A stretch of DNA of 64,000 nt, taken from Aromatoleum evansii (GTDB taxonomy: Bacteria > Pseudomonadota > Gammaproteobacteria > Burkholderiales > Rhodocyclaceae). The stretch lies in assembly GCF_012910805.1 (NCBI RefSeq), contig NZ_WTVK01000003.1:102739-166738 (forward strand), written 5' to 3'. How positions within the stretch are numbered: the stretch's first letter is position 1; each line of letters begins with the position of its first letter. The translations under genes were made by a program, and so were the position numbers. The notes beneath the pieces were generated by a model. It worked only from the letters and a program-made list of their open reading frames with translations, searched no databases and was not told the origin of the DNA. Shown in pieces: positions 36,509-45,346 of this stretch.

Positions 36509-37294
36509 GTGAGCACCGCCATCCTTGCGCAGTTCATGGCCGAGCTGCTGTCCGGCCGCATCCGACTCGTCGACCTCACGCAAACCCTGACCCCGGAATT
36601 CCCGACCATCGTCCTGCCGCCGGAACTCGGCCAGGCCTGGCCCTTCCGCATCGAGGAGATCTCGCGCTACGACGAGCGCGGTCCGGCCTGGTACTGGAAC
36701 AACTTCTCGTGTTCCGAACATACCGGCACGCACTTCGATGCCCCGGTGCATTGGGTCACCGGCAAGGACCAGCCGAACAACGCCGTCGACTCGATCCCGG
36801 TCGAGAACTTCATCGCCGCCGCCTGCGTCATCGACGTCTCCGCCGAGGCCGCGAAGGATCCCGATTTCCTCCTCACGATCGACTTCGTGCTGGCATGGGA
36901 GGCGCAGCACGGCCGCATCCCCGAGCGCTCGTGGGTACTGCTGCGCACCGATTGGTCCAAGCGCAGCGGCGCGAAGGAATACCTGAACATGGCCGAGGAC
37001 GGCGCGCATTCGCCGGGCCCCGACGCCGAGGTCGTGCCCTGGCTGATCCGCGAACGCAACGTGCACGGCTTCGGCACCGAATCGATCGGCACCGACGCCG
37101 GCCAGGCGCATCACCTCAACCCGCCCTACCCGTGCCACTACTTCATGCACGGCAACAACCGCTACGGCCTGCAGTGCCTCACGAATCTCGACCAGCTGCC
37201 GCCCCAGGGCGCGCTGATCCTCGCCGCGCCGCTGAAGATCCGCAACGGCTCCGGCAGCCCGCTGCGCGTGCTCGCGCTGACCCCGCGCACCTGA
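36509..37294 (+). CDS. Cyclase-family metal hydrolase (isatin hydrolase candidate)
   Basis: A 261-residue protein of the cyclase/kynurenine formamidase family, with the metal motif HTGTHFDAPVH (HxGTHxDxPxH). The GTG start follows AAGGAG. Isatin hydrolases belong to this family and open isatin to isatinate. In this operon isatin would come from the preceding aldolase step, and isatinate would feed the IorAB-like enzyme. A close paralogue stands in the pad operon at 57821-58609, which shows that the fold also serves aryl-2-oxo-acid chemistry elsewhere in this locus. Confidence 0.82.
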   Translation: MSTAILAQFMAELLSGRIRLVDLTQTLTPEFPTIVLPPELGQAWPFRIEEISRYDERGPAWYWNNFSCSEHTGTHFDAPVHWVTGKDQPNNAVDSIPVENFIAAACVIDVSAEAAKDPDFLLTIDFVLAWEAQHGRIPERSWVLLRTDWSKRSGAKEYLNMAEDGAHSPGPDAEVVPWLIRERNVHGFGTESIGTDAGQAHHLNPPYPCHYFMHGNNRYGLQCLTNLDQLPPQGALILAAPLKIRNGSGSPLRVLALTPRT

Positions 37295-37298
37295 GGAC

Positions 37299-38033
37299 AT
37301 GACGATGAGCGAAAGACGTGTCGCGATCGTCACCGGCGGCAGCGCCGGCATCGGCGCCGATATCTGCCGACGCATGCTGGACGAGGGCTACGAGGTGGTT
37401 TCCGTCGCGCGCCGCGCCGCCGACTGGACGCACCCGCGGCTGACGAACTTCCAGGTCGACCTCCTCGATGCCGCCGCGACCGAAGCCGCCGCGCAGGAGA
37501 TCGCGCGCGACTTCCCGGTGAGCCACCTCATCCACAACGCCGGCGTGATCTGGCCCAAACTGCTGCCCGAGGTCACGCAGGACGATCTGCACGGCCTCAC
37601 GCAGATCCACCTCGGCGCGGCGATCAGCCTGATGCAGGCGACGCTGCCCGGCATGCGGGCGCGCGGCTTCGGCCGCGTCGTGCTGATGTCCTCGCGCGGC
37701 GCGCTGGGCCTTGCCACGCGCACCGCGTATTCGGCGACCAAGGCCGGCATGATCGGCATGGCGCGGACCTGGGCACTCGAACTCGCGCCGCACGGCATCA
37801 CCGTGAACGTCGTCGCCCCCGGCCCCATCGCGACCGACATGTTCCACGACGTCGTCCCCGCCGGCAGCGAGCGCGAGCAGAAGCTCGCCGCGAACATCCC
37901 GGTCGGGCGCATCGGCCGCCCCGACGACGTCACCCGCGCGGTGATGTTCTTCGCCGACCCCGCGAACAGCTTCGTGACCGGCCAGACCCTGTACGTCTGC
38001 GGCGGCGCGAGCGTCGGCACGCTGACGATCTGA
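37299..38033 (+). CDS. Short-chain dehydrogenase of the oxygenase operon
   Basis: A 244-residue classical SDR with an intact site: TGGSAGIG, HNAG, the serine in MSSRG and YSATK. It begins four bases after the cyclase gene. Its substrate is not evident; it could interconvert dioxindole and isatin or handle an oxidised indoleacetate. ATG at 37299 or 37305 may start it. Confidence 0.85.
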   Translation: MTMSERRVAIVTGGSAGIGADICRRMLDEGYEVVSVARRAADWTHPRLTNFQVDLLDAAATEAAAQEIARDFPVSHLIHNAGVIWPKLLPEVTQDDLHGLTQIHLGAAISLMQATLPGMRARGFGRVVLMSSRGALGLATRTAYSATKAGMIGMARTWALELAPHGITVNVVAPGPIATDMFHDVVPAGSEREQKLAANIPVGRIGRPDDVTRAVMFFADPANSFVTGQTLYVCGGASVGTLTI

Positions 38034-38099
38034 TCCCACCCCACAACCAGACGCCTTAAGGCGCCCCTACCCCAAGCACCGCACCCACGGAGACGAAAG

Positions 38100-39251
38100 A
38101 TGAAGCTGAACAAAGCTGCCACCACCCTCGCGATCGCACTGGCCGCCTTCGCGTCGCAGTCCGCCCTCGCCCAGGTGAAGATCGGCGTCGTGTCGTCGGC
38201 GACCGGCCCGACCGCGCTGGTCGGAATTCCGCAGAAGAACACCGTGCCGCTGCTGCCGGCGAAGATCGGCGATCTCAGCGTCGAGTACATCCCGCTCGAC
38301 GACGCGAGCGACCCGACCGCGTCGGTCACCGCGGTGAAGAAGCTGATCTCCGAGCAGAACGTCGACGCGATCATCGGCCCCTCCGGCTCGCCCAATGCGA
38401 TGGGCGTCATCCAGTTCGTCGCCGATGCCGGCGTGCCGCTCCTCGCGCCGGTCGGCACCGCGGCGGTCGTGACGCCGATGGACGACAAGAAGAAGTGGGT
38501 GTTCAAGACCACGCAAAACGACGACATCATCGCCACGGCGCTGGTCGGCCACATGGTGAAGTCCGGGGTGAAGACGGTCGGCTTCATCGGCGTCGGCGAC
38601 CCCTACGGCGAGAACTGGTACAAGGTGTTCTCCGCGCTCGCCGACAAGAATGGCATGAAGATCGTCGCCAACGAACGCTTCCAGCGCCAGGACGCGTCGG
38701 TCACCGGCCAGAGCCTGAAGATCCTCAGCGCCAAACCCGACGCGGTGCTCGTCGCCGCCGCGGGCGGCCCGGCGGTGCTGCCGCAGACCACCCTCGTCGA
38801 GCAGGGCTACAAGGGCCAGATCTACCAGACCCACGGCGCCGCCCTGCCCGACTTCCTCAAGCTCGGCGGCAAGAAGGTCGAAGGCACGATCCTCGCCGCG
38901 AGCCTGATGCTGGTGCTGCCCGAGATCGCCGACAGCCATCCGTCGAAGAAGATCGCCAGCGACTACATCGCCGCCTACGAGAAGGCCCATGGCACCAAGC
39001 CCGCGACCTTCGGCGCCAACGTCTTCGATGCCGGCCTGTTGCTGCAGCAGGCGATCCCGGCCGCCGCGAAAGTCGCCAAACCCGGCACGAAGGAGTTCCG
39101 CGCCGCGCTGCGCGACAGCCTCGAGCAGACCCGCGAGCTCGTCGGCACCCAGGGCATCTACAACATGAGCGCAACCGACCACAGCGGCTTCGACGAGCGC
39201 GGCCGCGTCCTCATCGCCGTCAGGGACGGCGCCTGGACGCTGGCGAAGTAG
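38100..39251 (+). CDS. ABC transporter substrate-binding protein, near-copy of the one at 10381
   Basis: A 383-residue periplasmic receptor. By eye the mature part differs from the 10381-11529 protein at about eleven positions out of some 358, whereas the signal peptides are unrelated (here MKLNKAATTLAIALAAF...). Such a pattern fits duplication followed by sequence homogenisation of the ligand-binding part, and implies the same ligand. It closes the oxygenase operon just as the other copy closes the anaerobic operon, which supports indoleacetate as the shared substrate. Confidence 0.9.
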   Translation: MKLNKAATTLAIALAAFASQSALAQVKIGVVSSATGPTALVGIPQKNTVPLLPAKIGDLSVEYIPLDDASDPTASVTAVKKLISEQNVDAIIGPSGSPNAMGVIQFVADAGVPLLAPVGTAAVVTPMDDKKKWVFKTTQNDDIIATALVGHMVKSGVKTVGFIGVGDPYGENWYKVFSALADKNGMKIVANERFQRQDASVTGQSLKILSAKPDAVLVAAAGGPAVLPQTTLVEQGYKGQIYQTHGAALPDFLKLGGKKVEGTILAASLMLVLPEIADSHPSKKIASDYIAAYEKAHGTKPATFGANVFDAGLLLQQAIPAAAKVAKPGTKEFRAALRDSLEQTRELVGTQGIYNMSATDHSGFDERGRVLIAVRDGAWTLAK

Positions 39252-39277
39252 ACCGCCGATCGGGCAATCGCTGGCCT

Positions 39278-39309
39278 CGTAGGGCGGGAGCAGCGCAGCG
39301 CATCCCGCC
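39278..39309 (+). repeat. REP-like half element
   Basis: CGTAGGGCGGGAGCAGCGCAGCGCATCCCGCC matches one arm of the elements at 11553 and 35061. No second arm follows. It stands 26 bases after the binding-protein gene, like the element after the paralogue at 10381. Confidence 0.7.
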
Positions 39310-39453
39310 ATCCTGCCTCCGGCTCCCCGCGCCGCCGAGCCATCCACCGCCCACGAAAGCACCCTCATCACCACCACCTTTGACGCCGGACAGAAACTCC
39401 AACCCGTATCGCCCCTAGACTGAAGCGGTCCAAACAATTTCACGGCCAACGAA

Positions 39454-40659
39454 ATGTCCGCGACCGCATCCCGCGTGTTTCCCGCAGCGCTATGGGTGAG
39501 CGCGTTCCGCCCCTTCTTCCTGCTCGGCACGCTGTACGCCCCGCTGCTGATGGGCGCCTGGCTCGGCGCCTGGTCCGGCTGGTGGAGCGGACCGGTCGGC
39601 AGCATGCCGGCGGCGCTGTGGCACGGTCACGAGATGGTCTTCGGCTTCTCGACCGCGATCATCCTCGGCATCGTGCTCACCGCGCTGCCCAGCTGGGCCG
39701 GCACCGAGGAGATCCACGGCACGCGCCTCGCCCTCACCGTCGCCGCATGGCTCGCCGGCCGTCTCGCCTTCTGGGGGATGCCGCTGCTGCCCACCGGCAT
39801 CGCCGCGGTGGCCGACTGCCTGCTGTTTCCCCTGGTGTTCGCGACCGTCGCGCCGCAACTGCTGCGGGCGACAAACCGCCTCTACCTCCTGCTGCTGCCG
39901 GTTCTCGCCGCCTTCTTCACCGCGAACCTCGCCTTTCATCTCAGCATTGGCGCAGGCAATCCGGCCGTCGCCACGGTCGCCCTGCACGGAGGCGTCTATA
40001 CGATTCTCACGCTCTACGTGCTCAAGGGCGGCGTGCTGACGCCGGTCTTCACCGGCAACGCGCTGCGCGAAAAAGGGCGCGGGGAGCAGGCGCCGTTCCG
40101 GATGTGGCTCGACATCACCGCCGTCGGCCTCGTCGTCGCGCTCGCCGCGCTCGATCTCGCCGGCGCGCCGGCCCGCTGGGTCGGCCTCGCCGCCCTCGCC
40201 TGCACGCTCGTCCACGCCTGGCGCGTCGGCCGCTGGCAAGGCTGGCGCGTGGCCGACGTCCCCCTCCTCCTCGTCATGCATCTCGGCTTCGCCTGGCTGA
40301 TCCTCGCCTTCGCCCTCAAGGCGCTCGCGGCGCTCACCGGCCTCGTTTCGGACACCGCGTGGCTGCACGCCTTCACAGTCGGCAGCCTCGGCATGATGAT
40401 GCTCGGCCTGATGACCCGCGTGAGCCTTCGCCACACCGGTCGCCCCCTCGCGCTGCCGCCCGCGATGCGCCTCGCCTGCGCGCTCGTCTTCAGCGCGGCG
40501 ATCGCGCGGCTCGCGCTGTCGATGCCCGAAGCGCGCCCGGCCGCGATCACCGCGGCCGCGCTGCTGTGGGCGGCGGCTTTCGCGATCTACTTGTCTAGGT
40601 TCGGGGCGCTGCTGGCCAGACCGAGCCTTCCGCGCAAGGTCGGTGGTCTCAACACCTGA
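39454..40659 (+). CDS. nnrS: NnrS family haem/copper membrane protein
   Basis: A 401-residue protein with about twelve membrane segments and NnrS marks: FRPFFLLGTLYAPLL, LWHGHEMVFGFS, LKGGVLTPVFTGNALR, HAFTVGSLGMMMLGLMTRVSLRHTGR. NnrS proteins protect denitrifiers against nitric oxide stress. It is not functionally linked to the auxin genes but supports a nitrate-respiring life style. The 200 bases upstream hold a REP-like half element and an ordinary promoter-sized gap. Confidence 0.92.
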   Translation: MSATASRVFPAALWVSAFRPFFLLGTLYAPLLMGAWLGAWSGWWSGPVGSMPAALWHGHEMVFGFSTAIILGIVLTALPSWAGTEEIHGTRLALTVAAWLAGRLAFWGMPLLPTGIAAVADCLLFPLVFATVAPQLLRATNRLYLLLLPVLAAFFTANLAFHLSIGAGNPAVATVALHGGVYTILTLYVLKGGVLTPVFTGNALREKGRGEQAPFRMWLDITAVGLVVALAALDLAGAPARWVGLAALACTLVHAWRVGRWQGWRVADVPLLLVMHLGFAWLILAFALKALAALTGLVSDTAWLHAFTVGSLGMMMLGLMTRVSLRHTGRPLALPPAMRLACALVFSAAIARLALSMPEARPAAITAAALLWAAAFAIYLSRFGALLARPSLPRKVGGLNT

Positions 40660-40840
40660 ACTCTGGAACTCGCACTGAGATCCAATCGCGCGAAGCGGCA
40701 ATTCTCCCCTTCAGAGCGACAGGCAAGTCGTCGGCCACAGCGGACATTAATCCAACTGCCCTATGCGGCTCACGCATCCGCTTTTGATACGGCGCATCGA
40801 AACCCAAAGGCACAACCAGGGCGATTCTCAACTTGTGGAT
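40660..40840. other. Intergenic gap at the edge of the low-GC island
   Basis: I see no gene or clear signal here. Base composition falls toward the island that begins at 40841. Confidence 0.4.
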
Positions 40841-43333
40841 TCATTGCCGTGAATGCGGCTGTTTAGCCGCACTCCTCCTGACCGTCTCCTTCTCGGTAGA
40901 GAAAGTCACCTTGGCTTTGTGGCTAAACATCTCGTCCTCGGGCATACCCAAACCATACAACTCCCTCTCAGCATATTCCTCTTGATTTAGATAAGCGATA
41001 AATTTATCTACACGCTCAAGCCTGACCCTGATCCGCTCCATTCTCTCTCCACGGGTAAAAAACCTGTACTCTTGCTTGGCTGCCTCTGCAAGGTAATTGC
41101 ACGTCTGTTGATCGAAAATCCCGCAGTCGGTGCAAACCAAATCGAGGTATGTAAAATAATAGGAGAGCTCGTTTAGCATGTAGAACCCATAATTGGTAAT
41201 CTTTATGGAATCTACGGCAGCTGAGTATGCGTCTAATCGATTGTTCGCTTCTACGAAGCCATGCTTTAACAGAACATCGAGGTTCCGCTCGAAGTCTTCA
41301 ACCATATTGAAGGTCTCGGCGAAGTAGTTTCGCAGCTCTGGCACGGAGAAGTAGGACGGGGAGGATACATCAACCCCCTTGGCGAGTTTCCGCAGCACCC
41401 GTAACCCCGTAAAGTGAGAACCATGTCGCGCCGACCTTAATTGGTAAATATTTGGAATGTCACTCAGTTTTTCGTCGTAGAAGTATCGGGTCGGAACCAT
41501 TACGGGCTTTATTACCTGGTGAATTTTGAATGTCCAGGCCCCGGATCCGATCATCTCGTCGACATTTGTGTACCCCGATAGTAGAAAGCTGCTAAATAGA
41601 TCCAGGGAAAGGCGTATGTCCCCATGTGCGCATGCGGTGAGGAAGCTATTTAGGGGGGACCCGTCCTTTGAGAAATCTCGGATTAGTATATTTAGATACT
41701 TGATGCAGTCGACAGCGATACCGTCTTCAATATCAGGAAGCAAGCGGTCTCTTGTTCGAAAGTTTTCGAGCAAACGCACAGTATAATCGAGCCGCTTCTT
41801 GAACACCTCCGAGGGCTTGGGGGAACTGATGTGGAACCCCGATTTTTGAAATGCATCTAGGACACCGTGTATTTTTGAGACATAAAACCTCTCTTCTCGC
41901 ATCGACACCAGGACAACGCAGTCAAGCTGTTTGGAAATCTCTTGCGCTGAGGTAAAACAGAAATCTTGTATCTCGGCGCAGTACTGATCGGTGTTGTCTA
42001 CGACAACAATTGCTCCTTTTCCCCGGTCCGCCCAATAGCTAACAAGACGCTTGGCGCAATAAACCTTGTCGTCCTTCCAATCCCTAACAAGCTGATTGAG
42101 CTTAATATTGTAGGCTTCTGACGCAGCACTAAGGCCCGCCAAGTCTTGTTTCCGTGCAGTTGCAAATCGGTCTTGAAATAGAGTCGATGTCAATTGATCC
42201 CTATCCGACTCGAGAATTAATTCCGGGTCCAATTTCGCAACAAGTGAGTCCCAGATCTCCCGCCTGATTACGTCCTGTGATTCAGGAGTCTTTAGGAGGT
42301 CTACAACCGCAGAAATGGAATGATCTTTAAGCCACCTCGGCGCGTTATGGTGAAGTATTCGCTTGATAAAGGTCGACTTACCCGAGCCCTTTCCACCAAA
42401 TAGAACTAGAACTTCACCGGGCCTCTTGTTTTTGATATTCTTCGTGATACGACCTCCAAGTCGCCCGCCCTTTCCAGTATCTTCGAGTTGCTGAACCCCA
42501 TACTCTTCAAAGTAGGGACTTAGCGAATCGTGTATAAGTGTTCGCATCCCGTCAAAGGTAGTGTGATACTCCCTTTGGGAGACATAGCACTTACTCATGA
42601 AATCCTTGTCATCATCTCCGATGACTCCGAAATACCGCTTCACCATAGGTCTTAGCGTGTTCGCCAAGCGGTTTGCGCTGATAGCATGGGAATAGGCTAC
42701 AATTTTTTCTTTGGGTGAAAAGATACTACGGTCTTTTGGTGGAGCACTCGTAAGCAGCTCAACAAGTGAGGAATTTTCCGTAACGGCGATGAATGAAAAG
42801 TAGTTCTCTGCCTTGGTGGCTTCATCAGCAAAAAAGTCCAGCCGTCGAATCACGAATGCCTGCAGGGTCTCCCACTTCTTTCCTTTTTCAAACGTCTTAA
42901 AGAAAATCCACTCGTGTCCATTGGTGATGCAAGCATATTCGCAGCCCAGCTCGAAGCAGTAGTTTCGCACTTGTGTGACGGCGGCAGCTATATTTTTGTC
43001 GCTCGTAAGCTTCTTGAGGCCGACAAAGCATGAGGTTTCGGCCGCGCGGTATGCAATCGGAAGCTCGAAGAAGACCCCTTCCTTCTTGGCCTCTATGACA
43101 AGGAGAGCATCTCCATTGGATTTCTTAAGGATAAAGTCCGCATATCCGTCGTGGACGTTTTCTTCGTGGAATACTCGGTTTCTTGGCCAATGCAAGTAAT
43201 CGTGGAGAATGTAGTCAATTATCTTATGCCGCGTATCTGCCTCATTTCTAGAGCGCTCGCTTGCCTCACTAATGAGCTGGTGCAACGTTGTTGAACTAGC
43301 AACATTCATCTTGTTCTCGGAAGTCGTTGACAT
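40841..43333 (-). CDS. PD-(D/E)xK nuclease-P-loop NTPase protein, candidate phage defence gene
   Basis: About 830 residues from the ATG at 43333 (a GTG twelve bases upstream is also in frame). Residues 30-160 resemble the N-terminal nuclease domain of type I restriction R subunits: Asp66 in YADFIL, Glu81-x-Lys83 in VIEAKK, and ITNGHEWIFFKT. A P-loop NTPase follows, with Walker A GGKGSGKST (313-321) and Walker B AIVVVDN (441-447). The C-terminal 350 residues look helical and match nothing I recognise. GC content is far below that of its neighbours, a sign of transfer. It stands alone, next to repeats and a toxin-antitoxin pair. Function is a guess. Confidence 0.75.
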   Translation of the reverse strand: MSTTSENKMNVASSTTLHQLISEASERSRNEADTRHKIIDYILHDYLHWPRNRVFHEENVHDGYADFILKKSNGDALLVIEAKKEGVFFELPIAYRAAETSCFVGLKKLTSDKNIAAAVTQVRNYCFELGCEYACITNGHEWIFFKTFEKGKKWETLQAFVIRRLDFFADEATKAENYFSFIAVTENSSLVELLTSAPPKDRSIFSPKEKIVAYSHAISANRLANTLRPMVKRYFGVIGDDDKDFMSKCYVSQREYHTTFDGMRTLIHDSLSPYFEEYGVQQLEDTGKGGRLGGRITKNIKNKRPGEVLVLFGGKGSGKSTFIKRILHHNAPRWLKDHSISAVVDLLKTPESQDVIRREIWDSLVAKLDPELILESDRDQLTSTLFQDRFATARKQDLAGLSAASEAYNIKLNQLVRDWKDDKVYCAKRLVSYWADRGKGAIVVVDNTDQYCAEIQDFCFTSAQEISKQLDCVVLVSMREERFYVSKIHGVLDAFQKSGFHISSPKPSEVFKKRLDYTVRLLENFRTRDRLLPDIEDGIAVDCIKYLNILIRDFSKDGSPLNSFLTACAHGDIRLSLDLFSSFLLSGYTNVDEMIGSGAWTFKIHQVIKPVMVPTRYFYDEKLSDIPNIYQLRSARHGSHFTGLRVLRKLAKGVDVSSPSYFSVPELRNYFAETFNMVEDFERNLDVLLKHGFVEANNRLDAYSAAVDSIKITNYGFYMLNELSYYFTYLDLVCTDCGIFDQQTCNYLAEAAKQEYRFFTRGERMERIRVRLERVDKFIAYLNQEEYAERELYGLGMPEDEMFSHKAKVTFSTEKETVRRSAAKQPHSRQ

Positions 43334-43397
43334 ATCTGTCTGCACACCTATTCTTGGTCTTAATGATACCGCTAGACGGAAGTCGGGATATTATGAC

Positions 43398-43416
43398 GCA
43401 TACGCCTTTGGTATGC
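43398..43416. promoter_or_regulatory. Inverted repeat GCATAC-N7-GTATGC before the nuclease/NTPase gene
   Basis: Perfect 6-base arms around CGCCTTT-type spacer bases stand about 65 bases upstream of the start. On the minus strand TCATAATAT follows and could be a -10 element, so the repeat may be an operator. Confidence 0.4.
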
Positions 43417-43460
43417 AGCACAACAATTCATTTATGCGAGTCGATGGAATCGGCCAATCG

Positions 43461-44018
43461 GAAAACAGGGGACAGACCACGATTTTCAACAGCTGTATGT
43501 ACATAGAGCGGCCAGTCGTCCCGGAAAACCTGAATGTCCGCACCAGCAGAGGAGATCGGTAGTGATTGAGCTGCCCCACGAAGGTCGCCTTCGCGCGTGA
43601 AAACAGGGGACAGACCACGATTTTCAACAGCTGTATGTACATAGAGCGGCCAGTCGTCCCGGAAAACCTGAATGTCCGCACCAGCAGAGGAGATCGGTAG
43701 TGATTGAGCTGCCCCACGAAGGTCGCCTTCGAACGTAGTCATCGTAGAGAGATGGGCGGGGTTCGCCGAGCGTTCCACTCAAGGAGACCCTCGGGCGTAT
43801 CGGCACTCGTCGTGGTCTGCGGCGCTGGCGCCGGACAGTTTCCTGTTTGCGTGCGATCCAGTGCTCAAGCGTCCGACGATCACCCGCCTGCTTGGCGTGC
43901 CGGCAACATCAGCCGTATACGAAAACAGGGGACAGACCACGATTTTCAACAGCTGTATGTACATAGAGCGGCCAGTCGTCCCGGAAAACCTGAATGTCCG
44001 CACCAGCAGAGGAGATCG
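43461..44018. repeat. Three copies of a 98-bp repeat (GAAAACAGGGGACAGACC type)
   Basis: Copies start at 43461, 43599 and 43921 with GAAAACAGGGGACAGACCAC. Copies 1 and 2 share a longer unit of about 137 bases and stand head to tail; copy 3 shares 98 bases (43921-44018). The sequence type is often found beside REP-associated tyrosine transposase (RAYT) genes. Reading frames through the repeats (about 60-118 codons on either strand) follow the repeat structure, so I do not call them genes. Confidence 0.85.
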
Positions 44019-44224
44019 CATCGGCTGACCGGCTGGTGTCGGAGCGATGCCGTCGACTAACTGGTAACTACCTCAGCGGCGCAACTGGCAGCAGTTAGGC
44101 GATACTGCGCTCTCGGCGTCTCGCTCAGAAGCAGCTGCCCGTCGTTCCGAAGGCTTTCGTCGCATGGCTGCCGGTACGGTCAGATCTCTTTCTGCTCTGG
44201 ATCGACGAATACCAGTCGGTCGCG
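44019..44224. other. Gene-free stretch with a possible coding remnant
   Basis: One plus-strand frame ending near 44232 reads like a protein C-terminus (KAFVAWLPVRSDLFLLWIDE) but has a stop shortly upstream and no start. It may be the tail of a decayed gene. Otherwise nothing is recognised. Confidence 0.35.
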
Positions 44225-44557
44225 TCAGGCTAAAGCGTCGGGGTCCTGCATCCAGGCGGGAATATCGCGCTGGCTATGCAACACGCGCCAGACATCAATA
44301 TGGTCCGGCCGTTCGACATAGAAGACGAGGTAGGGATAGCGCGACAGCGACCAGAAGCGAAGACCGGGAAGGTCCAGTTCATGGCCATAGCGAGGTGAGC
44401 CCGTACCCGGTTGGCGGCCGATGTGGGTATAGGCCTGTTCCAATGCGTCGATGAAACCGAGAGCGACCGGTGCGGCGCCCTCATCGAGGTAGTAGGCGAC
44501 TGCGTCGTCGACGTCCCGGTTGGCCTGCTCGCGCGGAACTACGGGCTTGACCTTCAC
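44225..44557 (-). CDS. parE: ParE/RelE-type toxin
   Basis: A 110-residue protein of the ParE/RelE toxin fold: AVAYYLDEGAAPVALGFIDALEQAYTHI, GLRFWSLSRYPYLVFYVERPDHIDVWRVLH is the classic pattern. Its start overlaps the antitoxin stop by four bases, antitoxin first, as usual. ParE toxins poison gyrase; RelE types cut mRNA; the sequence favours ParE. Confidence 0.85.
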   Translation of the reverse strand: MKVKPVVPREQANRDVDDAVAYYLDEGAAPVALGFIDALEQAYTHIGRQPGTGSPRYGHELDLPGLRFWSLSRYPYLVFYVERPDHIDVWRVLHSQRDIPAWMQDPDALA

Positions 44558-44808
44558 TCGCGAGAGGACGTTGCGGCCTTGCGCACGCGGTCACGCAGAC
44601 CTTGGAAATAGGCAGGACTGGCTGGCGCTCCAGGTGCAGAGGCGGCGCCCGCGAGCAACAAACCACGCAAACACTGACGATCCTGATCCTTGCGGATCAG
44701 TTCGCGCACGTACTCGCTGCTGGTGCCGAAGCCGCGCTCGCTGACCTGCTCATCCACGAAGGATTTCAGGCTCTCGGGCAGGGAAATGTTCATCGTGCTC
44801 ATGGCCAT
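44554..44808 (-). CDS. parD: ParD-type antitoxin
   Basis: An 84-residue ribbon-helix-helix antitoxin: MNISLPESLKSFVDEQVSERGFGTSSEYVRELIRKD is the DNA-binding part, and the C-terminus would wrap the toxin. ATG at 44808 or 44802. Upstream, two direct TTGGCAA units around AAATT (44821-44837) may be its operator. Confidence 0.88.
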   Translation of the reverse strand: MAMSTMNISLPESLKSFVDEQVSERGFGTSSEYVRELIRKDQDRQCLRGLLLAGAASAPGAPASPAYFQGLRDRVRKAATSSRE

Positions 44809-44923
44809 AGATTAGTCAGCTTGGCAAAATTTGGCAAGGCTGCAGACGGGCTCGTCATTCTCGCGTACCCGCGGCAGACAGCGTCGGCCGACCAGCTGAA
44901 GATTCCCGCGCCGGACTAGTGCG

Positions 44924-45346
44924 TCAGCCCGCGTCGAGGGCGATCATCAGGGCATCGAACGGAATCATCACGCAGCCGTGGCGGCTACGGTAGCCCTGCA
45001 CCGGCGCGAACAGCGCGATCTCGTCGCCCCCCTCGGGCATTCCGGACGCCTCGCCCCCGGCGAGCATCGCCGCCATGCGCGCGCGCAGCCCTTCGACCTC
45101 GGCCGGCGTACGCCCTACCGCATGCAGGCCGAGCAGCGATGCCGATGCGCGGCACAGCAGGCATCCCTTGACCTCGTGCGCGAGCGCCGCGATGCGGCCG
45201 TCGACGAGCTCGACGTCCATCCGCACGCGGTCGCCGCACATCGGGCTATCGCGCAGCGCCGAACCGGTCGGTGCAGCGAGCCGGCCGGCGCCGTGGGCGG
45301 CGTCGGCGAGCTCTCGGATGCCTTTGTTGTAGAGGGCTTCGATCAT
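44924..45346 (-). CDS. NifU/SufU-like iron-sulfur scaffold protein
   Basis: A 140-residue protein with the three NifU-type cysteine sites: SPMCGDRV, VKGCLLCRAS and HGCVMIPFDAL. It should assemble or deliver iron-sulfur clusters. It overlaps the molybdopterin-binding gene by four bases and ends the maturation operon, so its clients may be the iron-sulfur subunit of the Mo hydroxylase at 6108-6581 or the reductase at 49207. Confidence 0.8.
   Translation of the reverse strand: MIEALYNKGIRELADAAHGAGRLAAPTGSALRDSPMCGDRVRMDVELVDGRIAALAHEVKGCLLCRASASLLGLHAVGRTPAEVEGLRARMAAMLAGGEASGMPEGGDEIALFAPVQGYRSRHGCVMIPFDALMIALDAG

Noticed and set aside
40841..43333. Type I restriction enzyme R subunit
   Set aside because: Only the N-terminal nuclease domain is similar; the helicase motor, methylase and specificity genes are absent.
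43461..44018. CRISPR array
   Set aside because: Only three copies of about 98 bases with spacers of 40 and 224 bases; no short regular repeats and no cas genes.
43391..44021. Open frames of 80-118 codons through the repeats
   Set aside because: Their translations repeat with the DNA repeat and have no ribosome sites or family motifs.
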